A DNA stretch of 45,089 nt from JAICKN01 sp036491415. GTDB taxonomy: Bacteria; Acidobacteriota; Terriglobia; Terriglobales; Acidobacteriaceae. Below, in pieces: positions 22,948-29,730 of this stretch. The notes under the pieces are model-generated. The model searched no databases. It was not told the DNA's origin and was given only the letters and a program-made list of their open reading frames with translations. The first letter of the stretch is position 1. Each line of letters opens with the position of its first letter. The DNA lies in the NCBI GenBank assembly GCA_036491415.1, contig DASXCC010000186.1:1-45089 (forward strand). The letters are read 5' to 3'. Position numbers and translations under genes: made by a program.

Positions 22948-23358
22948 ATGAAAACTTTTCACAAAATTCTTTCGATGCTCGGCTGTATCGCAATCCTTTC
23001 GGTCGCTGGATACGCTCAGGACTTTCCGGAAGCGCCCGCACAGCAAACGCCCAAGACTTTTTGGATGATGACAGGGGTCTATACCGCAAGCATCATCGCC
23101 GATGGCGAAACTACCGTACATCAGGTGTCGCAGGGATGTGTGGAAGTACGCAGCCCCATGCTCTACGGCTCGCAACCGACCCGTGCGCGGTTCTACCTTG
23201 GCAGCGCCTTGGTGGATGGCGGGGCAATATTGGTAAGCCGCCGCCTGGTTCGTTCGCAGAGCAAGTTCATGAGGACGATGGGTTGGTCGCTGATGAGTTT
23301 CGGAGCTGAACAGCATGCTTACGGAGCGATCGCAAACTCGCAGGCAAGCTGCCGCTAA
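22948..23358 (+). CDS. Small exported protein of unknown function
   Basis: A 136-residue protein with a signal peptide (about 1-22, KILSMLGCIAILSVAGYAQ) and a short Pro-rich stretch, FPEAPAQQTP. The rest is mildly hydrophobic (FWMMTGVYTASIIADGETT, LGSALVDGGAILVSRRLV) and might form two membrane helices. I do not recognise a named family, although similar short proteins with TASIIADGETT-like stretches seem familiar from Acidobacteriota. The frame opens at 22891, but the ATG at 22948 begins a clean signal peptide and is preferred. A terminator hairpin follows 20 bp after the stop. Confidence 0.65.
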   Translation: MKTFHKILSMLGCIAILSVAGYAQDFPEAPAQQTPKTFWMMTGVYTASIIADGETTVHQVSQGCVEVRSPMLYGSQPTRARFYLGSALVDGGAILVSRRLVRSQSKFMRTMGWSLMSFGAEQHAYGAIANSQASCR

Positions 23359-23377
23359 TTCAATTCAGATCTTAGCG

Positions 23378-23410
23378 AACAGGCGCTGACTTCAGCGCCT
23401 GTTTTCTTTT
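23378..23410 (+). terminator. Rho-independent terminator
   Basis: AACAGGCGCTG (23378-23388) pairs perfectly with CAGCGCCTGTT (23393-23403) over a 4-nt loop, followed by TTCTTTT. It ends the small exported-protein gene and lies before the convergent DinB gene. Confidence 0.88.
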
Positions 23411-23437
23411 GTGCGATTTTCCCGGAATGCTTTGATG

Positions 23438-23974
23438 TCAGGCAGCGGTGACGATTTTGGCTGTAGTGATCGCCTGTCCCACATGACGCTGGGCATGATC
23501 GGCGACGTGAATCAGCAGTCCGCCAACGGTTGTGGAAAGCTGCTTTTTGCCGACTCCGCGAGCGTCGTTCAGTTGCTCAGCCGTGAATGCACGAACACGC
23601 GTAGCGGCAAGATCAAGAGCCTCCGTGAGTTCGGAAAAGAGCGATTGCGAAGTCGCACCCGGGTCGAGTTCGGTTTTCAATGTCCCCAATTGTTCTGCGC
23701 TGAGTTGCCGGCCTTCCGCATAACTTAGAAGACGATCTGTGCTGCGAGCAATGTGCCGGATGTGAAAAGCAACCGGAGCAATTCCGGCAGGCCGCGCATT
23801 CAATTGCTCCCCGGTGAGCCCGGCACACCAAAGTTCCAAATCTTCTTTCGCGCTTTCAAGGGCATGCAGAACGGCGCGCTGCGCTGCCGGTACGTCGGTA
23901 TATGTGCCTCGCAACCAGGGTTCTGGAAGCTTCGGGTTGGAAAGTTTTACCTCATTCACCAGAAAGGCCCTCAC
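23438..23974 (-). CDS. DinB-family protein
   Basis: A 178-residue four-helix-bundle protein of the DinB/YfiT superfamily. Three metal-ligand histidines are suggested by PVAFHIRHIARSTDR near residue 70 and HVADHAQRHVGQ near the C-terminus. Members are metal-dependent thiol transferases or related enzymes (bacillithiol S-transferases, mycothiol-dependent isomerases) or of unknown function. Substrate not predictable here. The GTG at 23974 shares its first base with the TAG of the upstream gene. A second in-frame GTG at 23959 has GAGGG about 8 nt before it and may be the true start. Likely co-transcribed with the exported protein upstream. Confidence 0.8.
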   Translation of the reverse strand: MRAFLVNEVKLSNPKLPEPWLRGTYTDVPAAQRAVLHALESAKEDLELWCAGLTGEQLNARPAGIAPVAFHIRHIARSTDRLLSYAEGRQLSAEQLGTLKTELDPGATSQSLFSELTEALDLAATRVRAFTAEQLNDARGVGKKQLSTTVGGLLIHVADHAQRHVGQAITTAKIVTAA

Positions 23975-24420
23975 TAATTTTTAGAGTTTTTAAGGCTCAT
24001 GCTTTCTTGTCGCGGAGTGCATCCTTTGGATGGAGTGAAGGTGGACGTTCCCGCGAGGTCGCCTTGTTGTGCGTTGAATTCCAGCGGAAATTTTGTTTTA
24101 TCAGGCAATCCGGTAAATTTTCCTTTGCCGTCCACATTGGTGCCCACTTCCAGGTCCGTTTTCTTGATTCCTAAAACTCCGGTGGCGATGTGCACACGAA
24201 TCTTCGCATTGTAGAGTGGCGTGTTCGCGGCGTCTTTTACTGTGAACTCGATGGAGCAAGGTCCAAGACCGCCGTCAATCGAGGGGACCTCATGAGGATT
24301 CGGAGCATCGGCGGCGAACGCCGTAGCGCGGAAAATAATGAACGCCGACGTAATGAGCGCCACCATAAGAAGAGACAACCGGCGAGAATCTTTTGTAACG
24401 GGATCTTTTATAAAAGACAT
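23974..24420 (-). CDS. Exported protein with carboxypeptidase-regulatory-like fold, unknown function
   Basis: A 148-residue protein from the ATG at 24420 (MSFIKDPVTK); an in-frame TTG at 24456 would add 12 residues. A signal peptide ends at about TAFAAD. The mature part (CSIEFTVKDAANTPLYNAKI, VGTNVDGKGKFTGLP, GDLAGTSTFTPSKG) reads like a beta-sandwich of the carboxypeptidase-regulatory/transthyretin-like type, where a conserved NAKI...TNVDGKGKF pattern is common. Two cysteines (CSIEF, KGCTP) might form a disulfide. Function unknown. The stop codon overlaps the DinB start, so the two probably form an operon. Confidence 0.6.
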   Translation of the reverse strand: MSFIKDPVTKDSRRLSLLMVALITSAFIIFRATAFAADAPNPHEVPSIDGGLGPCSIEFTVKDAANTPLYNAKIRVHIATGVLGIKKTDLEVGTNVDGKGKFTGLPDKTKFPLEFNAQQGDLAGTSTFTPSKGCTPRQESMSLKNSKN

Positions 24421-24502
24421 GAAAACAGAATACGCAATCCGCCCGAGAGTGAACAATAGCGAGCTTCGGCAAAGTAAAATCAGCTGGCGAAGTTAATCAG
24501 GC

Positions 24503-25243
24503 ATGAAGCGTTTGCGCCCAGAATTGCTCGACCCCGTAGTGGCTTATGACCGCATTGCGCAGGATTATGCCGATTTTTCATTGCGAAGAAAAGCATACCT
24601 GGAAAAAATTGAAGAGCTGATCATCGCGCGAGTGCTAAAGGGCGCGGACTCCTTATTGGATATCGGAGCAGGAGCAGGTGAGCGCACCATGCGCATCGCG
24701 CATGCCGCGGCGATTAAGCGCGTGGTTTTACTGGAGCCGAGCGCGGAGATGAGAAAAGGCGCGGCTGCTTCCTGCGATGGTGCTTCCTGGGGGATATGGC
24801 CGATTCGTGCCGAGGAATTAAACCCACAAGAAAACAAATTTGATGTGATCACATGCCTGTGGAATGTGTTGGGACACATTCCTACCGCCAATCGGATTGA
24901 TGTTCTCAAGAGATGCCAGCAGGCATTGTCGCCCAATGGGCTGTTCTTCCTGGATGTAAATCATCGTTACAACATGCGCGCCTATGGATTTTGGCCGACG
25001 ACAGCGAGAATTCTGTACGACCATATTTTCCCGAGTGTAAAGAATGGGGACGTTGTTATGAGATGGAAGGGGTTGCCATACAACACATATGGACATGTTT
25101 TTAGGCAAAACGAAATGCAAACGTTGATTGAGTCTTCCGGGCTGAAGGTTGTAGAAAAAGTATTTGTGGATTATCAAAGCGGAGAAATCCAAGGCTCCGG
25201 CTTCGAGGGAAATTTGTTTTACGCTTTGCGGCGCAACGCGTAA
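24503..25243 (+). CDS. Class I SAM-dependent methyltransferase
   Basis: A 246-residue methyltransferase with motif I LLDIGAGAGERTMRI (about 51-65), an acidic motif II in VVLLEPSAEM, and DVITCLWNVLGHI for motif IV. A DUF-like C-terminal part contains FLDVNHRYNMRAYGFWP and YNTYGHVFRQNEMQTLIESSG. These resemble small-molecule or sugar methyltransferases of surface-polysaccharide clusters. It is convergent with, and overlaps by 25 bp, the aminotransferase gene at 25219. The adjacent sugar-nucleotide genes make a role in modifying a surface sugar plausible, but this is inferred. Confidence 0.82.
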   Translation: MKRLRPELLDPVVAYDRIAQDYADFSLRRKAYLEKIEELIIARVLKGADSLLDIGAGAGERTMRIAHAAAIKRVVLLEPSAEMRKGAAASCDGASWGIWPIRAEELNPQENKFDVITCLWNVLGHIPTANRIDVLKRCQQALSPNGLFFLDVNHRYNMRAYGFWPTTARILYDHIFPSVKNGDVVMRWKGLPYNTYGHVFRQNEMQTLIESSGLKVVEKVFVDYQSGEIQGSGFEGNLFYALRRNA

Positions 25244-26352
25244 ATGGATTCTTGCAACGCAGTGCACACTTCGGCGATTTGCGACTCAGTGAGTTCATGA
25301 AAGAACGGAAGCGCGAGGATGCGATCGGCAGCAAATTCCGTATTGGGCAGTTGCGGCGCAGATATATTTTTTGCTACAGGTTGTAAATGCAAAGGCGCGA
25401 AGTAACGGGCCGTAGCAATTCCTCGATCGGCAAGCGAGGTACAAATGGCATCGCGATCTTTCACGCTGTAATCAGCCGTGATTTGCACACAATAAACGAA
25501 CCAGCTTATGGCGCAGTGTGGGGTTGCCAGTGCAGGCCGCACGATTTCTGAAATCCCTGCGAGCCTCGCGTGGTAAAGCTCGGCCAGCGTTTTTCTTCGC
25601 TCGACGATGTTCTTGATGCGTTTCAACTGTTCCAACCCCAAAGCGCAGTTCATTTCCGAAAGGCGGTAACTGAATCCGACTTCAGCCTGCTGGTACCAAT
25701 CGAGCGACGGATCGCGTCCCTGATTGCGCAATCGGCGGGCATGCTCGGCCCATTCCAATTTGTCGGTCACAAGCACGCCGCCTTCTCCAGTGGTGATTTG
25801 TTTATTGGGATAAAACGCGAGAACAGAAATGTGTCCGAAAGATCCTGCTTTGCGTCCCTGGATTTCCGACCCCAGGGCTTCGCATGCGTCCTCAATCAGA
25901 AAGAGACCGCGCCCGTCTGCCATTTCTCGCAACTTGTGCGCATCCAGAGGGCGGCCGAAAGTGTGTATGGCGATGATTGCTTTTGTCTTTGGCGTGATGG
26001 CGGTTTCGACGATTTCTGGAGTTGTGTTGAGCGTGGAAAGATCGATGTCCACGAAGATTGGACGAAGGTTTTCCTGGAGTAAAACATTCAACGGCGCAGC
26101 GAACGCAAAAGATGGCAAAATCACTTCGGATCCGGCGGGAAGATTTAGCAGCCGAAATGCCAAATGCAGGGCCGACGTACCGGAGTTCACGGCGACAGCC
26201 TGATTCACGCGCAAATAAGAAGCAATGGCATTTTCGAATTCCGCGAGGTTAGAACCGAAGCTGAGGTTCGGAGTATGAAGAACATTCAGGACCGCTTGCC
26301 GGTCGGCGTCGGTGATCTCTGGTTTTGCGAGAGGAATGCGGAATTCGTTCAT
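25219..26352 (-). CDS. DegT/DnrJ/EryC1/StrS-family PLP-dependent sugar aminotransferase
   Basis: A 377-residue aminotransferase that would transfer an amino group from glutamate or glutamine to a keto-sugar nucleotide. PLP-binding features are VNSGTSALHLAF, Asp155 in LIEDACEALGS and the Schiff-base Lys184 in FYPNKQITTGEGG. The frame is open to 26583, but the additional 77 residues overlap the upstream epimerase gene in another frame. The ATG at 26352 begins MNEFRIPLAKPEITDADR, the usual family start, 4 bp after the epimerase stop. With the epimerase it resembles pairs in amino-sugar or nonulosonic acid pathways. The C-terminus overlaps the convergent methyltransferase by 25 bp. Confidence 0.9.
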   Translation of the reverse strand: MNEFRIPLAKPEITDADRQAVLNVLHTPNLSFGSNLAEFENAIASYLRVNQAVAVNSGTSALHLAFRLLNLPAGSEVILPSFAFAAPLNVLLQENLRPIFVDIDLSTLNTTPEIVETAITPKTKAIIAIHTFGRPLDAHKLREMADGRGLFLIEDACEALGSEIQGRKAGSFGHISVLAFYPNKQITTGEGGVLVTDKLEWAEHARRLRNQGRDPSLDWYQQAEVGFSYRLSEMNCALGLEQLKRIKNIVERRKTLAELYHARLAGISEIVRPALATPHCAISWFVYCVQITADYSVKDRDAICTSLADRGIATARYFAPLHLQPVAKNISAPQLPNTEFAADRILALPFFHELTESQIAEVCTALQESIYALRRKA

Positions 26353-26356
26353 GAGT

Positions 26357-27529
26357 TCATTGGGCGCGTTTGAATAAAAGCTTCGGGCCCAGTTCCGTCT
26401 CCGCCAAAATTTTGGCGATTCGCCCCGAAGCGTGGCCGTCGCCATATGGACTATGCAATCCCTTGCAAGACTTCCGGAACTGCGGGGACAACGCACGTTT
26501 GAGCTTAGCCAGAATCTTCTTTCGATCGGCGGGCACATTAAGAACGTTAGCGGCGTGTTCACGGCCTCGCTGGCGGATGCCAATATTCAGCGCGGGAATT
26601 TCCAGTGATGTGGACTCGATCATGCCTCCGCTGGAGTTTCCCAGCAACACGCTCGCATATTGCAACAGGCTTAGATATGTGACGTGGTCCAGGTTTACGA
26701 ACAATCGCGATGACGGGTGTTCCTGCACAAACTTCTCCGCCATTTGGATGATACGGCGGCTTCCCGCATCGGCATTGGGATAGATAAAGAGGACCGGGTG
26801 CTCCACGCTTTCCAGCGCGCTGAAAAACTCGCTCGCTTCTTCGGTAGTGTCATTCATCATGGTCACGGGATGATAGATGGCGACGATGTTTGTGCCGTGG
26901 AGCGAGACGCCGAGCTTCTTTTCCATTTGTGACCTGGTGAGCAACCGGGAGCGATGCAGGTCGTCAAGCGACAAACTCCCGCTGAAAGTTACGCGCCATG
27001 GTTCTTCTCCCATAGCGATGATTCGTTTCTGTGCGCGCCGGGTACAAGAAAAATGCAAATGCGCCATTTTGGTAAGGGCATTGCGCACGGCGTCATCAAT
27101 GGCTCCAGTGGTAATTTCCCCACCTTCTATGTGCGCGATGGGAATGCGCAATGTGAGTGCGACATTGGCCGGCGCGAGCATCTCGTAACGGTCCGCAACC
27201 AGAACAACCAAATCCGGGCGAAGTTGACCCAAAGTTTCCGCAAGTCCAAGCGTGGCTACACCTAAAGTCTTTGCCATCCCTACGTCGGTGTCAGAGCTGA
27301 GCAGGCATTCGACCGCTGTAAATTTCCCTGAACCAAATTTCCCTGAACCATCGACGATCTGTTTTCCGGTGTGCCCGAACTCGGGGGATAGGTGTGGCCC
27401 TAAAGCGATCACATGCAAATTGATTAATGGGTGATGGGCAAGGTCGTGTAGCAGCCAACGCAAGTGCGCATAATCCGCGCGCGAAGTCGTAATGACGGCA
27501 ATTTTTCGTTTGGCTTTTTTCGTTTTCAC
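26357..27529 (-). CDS. Hydrolysing UDP-N-acetylglucosamine 2-epimerase-like enzyme (NeuC type)
   Basis: A 390-residue GT-B fold enzyme of the UDP-GlcNAc 2-epimerase family, in the NeuC/LegG style that releases a free 2-epi sugar. Seen are VITTSRADYAHLRWLL (the NeuC-type start), DLVVLVADRYEMLAPANVAL, PIAHIEGGEITTGAIDDAVR, the nucleotide-binding LGNSSGGMIESTSLEIPALN and IGIRQRGREHAANV. A 15-bp in-frame tandem duplication gives GSGKFGSGKF near residue 65. The downstream aminotransferase follows 4 bp after the stop. Together they may supply an amino sugar or a nonulosonic acid precursor; the exact product cannot be read from sequence. Three tandem TTAGAAC-type repeats lie before the start. Confidence 0.88.
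   Translation of the reverse strand: MKTKKAKRKIAVITTSRADYAHLRWLLHDLAHHPLINLHVIALGPHLSPEFGHTGKQIVDGSGKFGSGKFTAVECLLSSDTDVGMAKTLGVATLGLAETLGQLRPDLVVLVADRYEMLAPANVALTLRIPIAHIEGGEITTGAIDDAVRNALTKMAHLHFSCTRRAQKRIIAMGEEPWRVTFSGSLSLDDLHRSRLLTRSQMEKKLGVSLHGTNIVAIYHPVTMMNDTTEEASEFFSALESVEHPVLFIYPNADAGSRRIIQMAEKFVQEHPSSRLFVNLDHVTYLSLLQYASVLLGNSSGGMIESTSLEIPALNIGIRQRGREHAANVLNVPADRKKILAKLKRALSPQFRKSCKGLHSPYGDGHASGRIAKILAETELGPKLLFKRAQ
27320..27349 (-). repeat. Perfect 15-bp in-frame tandem duplication
   Basis: AAATTTCCCTGAACC at 27320-27334 is repeated exactly at 27335-27349. It duplicates a GSGKF pentapeptide in a surface loop of the epimerase. The perfect identity points to a recent event. Confidence 0.85.
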
Positions 27530-27540
27530 GAAGTCTAAAA

Positions 27541-27589
27541 ATAATCCTGGTTCTAATAAATCCCGGGTTCTAAAAATCCTGAGTTCTAA
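27541..27589. repeat. Three 16-17 bp tandem repeats upstream of epimerase
   Basis: AATAATCCTGGTTCTA, ATAAATCCCGGGTTCTA and AAAATCCTGAGTTCTA run consecutively just upstream of the epimerase start. Read toward the gene they give TAGAAC-NNGGAT-like units. A related stretch, ATCCCTGGTTCTAGAAC, occurs at about 13259. They could be regulator sites or slippage repeats. Confidence 0.55.
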
Positions 27590-27799
27590 AAAAAAGAATA
27601 TTTTGTAAAAAGAGATTCTACAGCGACACCCTCGCCGCGCCCGCCAGCCAAAAAATCAAAAACACGACGAGGACATGAACCTCCGTACTATGAAGAAGGA
27701 GAGAAAAACTTACAAACCCAACAAAATCATTAAAGTACGCGATTCCAGCTGCCGATTACCCAAACACAGAAGTTATTAAGAAACAAGTTAGGAGAAGTT

Positions 27800-28504
27800 A
27801 TGTCGGTAGCCGGGATTTCTTCCACCAGCGCACTCTCGCAGTCGAATTTGTTGGCAACATTTCAGCAGCGTCGTAACGATTTTCAGCAGCTCTCGCAATC
27901 CCTTCAGAACGGCAATTTGACGGACGCGCAGACAGCGTTCACAGATCTGGCGAACTTAAGCAAGAATTCCAGCAGCACAGCGGCAAATTCCAATTCGCAA
28001 GTCAGTCAAGATTTTGCAGCCATCGGAACTGCACTTCAGTCCGGCGATCTGGCCGGTGCCCAGAAGGCCTTTGCCACTTTCCAGCAGGACGTGAAGACAG
28101 CGTTCCAGCAGCGTTTTCAGAATTTTCAATCGGAGCAAGCGCAGCAATCACAGCAATCGCAACAGACGCAGCAACAATCTTCCGTGCATCACCATCACCA
28201 CCATCACGGAGCCAGCAACGACAGCCAGAACTCAGGTTCTAACGGAGACTCCATCAGCATCACGGATGCGAGTGGAGACAAAGTCACCATCAACCTGGGA
28301 AATGGCAGCAGTTCTAACGGCAACCCCGAGAATGTGACCCTGAATTTCGGCGCGAACAATGGACCGGAGCAAGTCACGTTGAACCTGAGCGGCAACGACA
28401 ACATCACCTTGAATTTCGGTACGGCGAATTCATCTAGTTCGTCTGCAGCGTCTTCATCCGCAACATCGCAGACCACCGGCAGCCAACTGAACGTGACTGC
28501 CTAA
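27800..28504 (+). CDS. Gln-rich poly-His protein with beta-repeat tail
   Basis: A 234-residue protein of unknown function. The N-terminal half has two similar helical units, DFQQLSQSLQNGNLTDAQTA and DFAAIGTALQSGDLAGAQKA, each followed by an F-rich segment. A Gln/Ser-rich stretch leads to seven consecutive histidines (130-136). The C-terminal half is Ser/Asn/Gly-rich with a repeated VTxNxG pattern (KVTINLGNG, NVTLNFGANN, QVTLNLSGND, NITLNFGTAN), suggestive of a beta-solenoid or fibre. There is no signal peptide at the N-terminus, but the composition resembles secreted or surface proteins. The His run suggests divalent metal binding. TAGGAG lies 6 nt before the ATG. It is a single-gene unit with its own terminator. 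Confidence 0.75.
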   Translation: MSVAGISSTSALSQSNLLATFQQRRNDFQQLSQSLQNGNLTDAQTAFTDLANLSKNSSSTAANSNSQVSQDFAAIGTALQSGDLAGAQKAFATFQQDVKTAFQQRFQNFQSEQAQQSQQSQQTQQQSSVHHHHHHHGASNDSQNSGSNGDSISITDASGDKVTINLGNGSSSNGNPENVTLNFGANNGPEQVTLNLSGNDNITLNFGTANSSSSSAASSSATSQTTGSQLNVTA

Positions 28505-28540
28505 ACCCTAAACTCTCCTTGCAAAATTCAGCCTGCTATC

Positions 28541-28570
28541 GGCAACTCCCCTTGGGAGTTGCCTTTTTTT
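28541..28570 (+). terminator. Rho-independent terminator after poly-His gene
   Basis: GGCAACTCCC (28541-28550) pairs perfectly with GGGAGTTGCC (28554-28563) over CTT, then TTTTTTT. A very strong intrinsic terminator 36 bp after the stop. Confidence 0.95.
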
Positions 28571-28785
28571 GTTGTTCGATAACGAACGCTCCGGTCTTGG
28601 TTACTGCCGTTTCCTGCAACCATATGAAACTAAGCGAGATAATCCTAATTTTATTTCCATCTGCAAAAAGCATGGTTACCCTTAGAAGTCACCACCGTTA
28701 CTTTCTGAGAAAACGCAGGTCTGAGAAACTTACTTAGCTGCTGGAGCCGCTCCTGATTGGCGGTCCGGCCTGACGAACCTTATAT

Positions 28786-29430
28786 ATGAGCGCGACTCCA
28801 TCCGTTGCCGGGGCAGACTGGACGCAGTTATTAAGCGATCCTGATATAGTTCCTCACTTTACTAAGCTTTTAAAGCTATACAGCGAAGCTCCTGCGGAAA
28901 CCCGGGAACAGGTGCTGCTGGCCGCTCTGCGTAAGATCAAGCAAGAAGGCCCGGGCATTCTCGACATTCCCGCAGAGCTAATCGAAAGCGTGCACGGATC
29001 CATTGTCGCTCCGGCGGCTGCGCCGCCTTTTCAGCCGGAAGCAAGCTCTTCCGTATGGGCAGAAGATCGCCGTCAGTATCCACGATTGAGATGCTATACC
29101 GCTGTCGAACTGCGAGTGGACGGATTCTCTGCGCCGATTTGGGGAAATCTCTCGAACGCCAGTCTGGGCGGATGCCTTGTGCAAACGCCAGAAATCGTCT
29201 CCTCGGGTGTAAATCTTGGAGTCGGCTTGTGGGTGGCGAGCGGACAAATCTGGGTGAAGGGAATTGCGACGAAGGGCGTTTCCACAACCAGCAATCCGAC
29301 CGTGCGCGTGAAGTTCAGCACGATGGAGATGACTGAGAAAGATACACTGCGGAGTTTTCTGCAGCTCATCCAAAACGAAACTAAGGACTATTCCAGCAAG
29401 TATGGCTATTTGGCGCAAATGAAGCGCTAG
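28786..29430 (+). CDS. PilZ-domain protein
   Basis: A 214-residue protein with a helical N-terminal part (about 1-70, LSDPDIVPHFTKLLKLYSEA, TREQVLLAALRKIKQEGPG) and a PilZ domain from about residue 90. The c-di-GMP-binding elements are DRRQYPRLRC (an RxxxR motif) and NLSNASLGGCLVQTP (the D/N-xSxxG motif). PilZ proteins bind cyclic di-GMP and commonly control polysaccharide synthesis or motility. The nearby exopolysaccharide genes at 39651-45089 are a plausible target, but that link is inferred. The N-terminal sequence resembles that of the zinc-ribbon protein at 15434 in its LxxAPAETRxQxLxxxLxxxK pattern, which may be a shared domain. Stands alone, upstream of the pentose-phosphate operon. 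Confidence 0.85.
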   Translation: MSATPSVAGADWTQLLSDPDIVPHFTKLLKLYSEAPAETREQVLLAALRKIKQEGPGILDIPAELIESVHGSIVAPAAAPPFQPEASSSVWAEDRRQYPRLRCYTAVELRVDGFSAPIWGNLSNASLGGCLVQTPEIVSSGVNLGVGLWVASGQIWVKGIATKGVSTTSNPTVRVKFSTMEMTEKDTLRSFLQLIQNETKDYSSKYGYLAQMKR

Positions 29431-29730
29431 TCATTTAATCGACAGCCGATCCATTCAAATCGATAAAAATCCCTTAATTAACCTGCGGTTCATCTTTCCT
29501 TATTCATACTGTGTTTGCAGTGAATCCTTCCGGCACGCTATTCATCCAAAAGTTAGAGTCCTAATTCAGGACTACGGATGGAAATTTGCCGATTTTAGTT
29601 CCGGGCGTCCGGATTCCGTCAAATTCACGATGGAACTTGGTAAACTGCCAAAGAACCTTTTCCTGGATTAAATTTCAGGTTTTCTACTTTGGTCGATTGA
29701 CGGCCGATACTCAGCAAGGAGATCGCATTC
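29431..29730. other. Gap upstream of the pentose-phosphate operon
   Basis: 300 bp without an open frame of note. AAGGAG lies before the transketolase ATG. The region presumably holds the operon promoter, but I see no clear hexamers, operator or hairpin. Confidence 0.5.

Noticed and set aside
26353..26583. 77-residue N-terminal extension of the aminotransferase
   Set aside because: It overlaps the epimerase gene in another frame and the family start is at the ATG at 26352.
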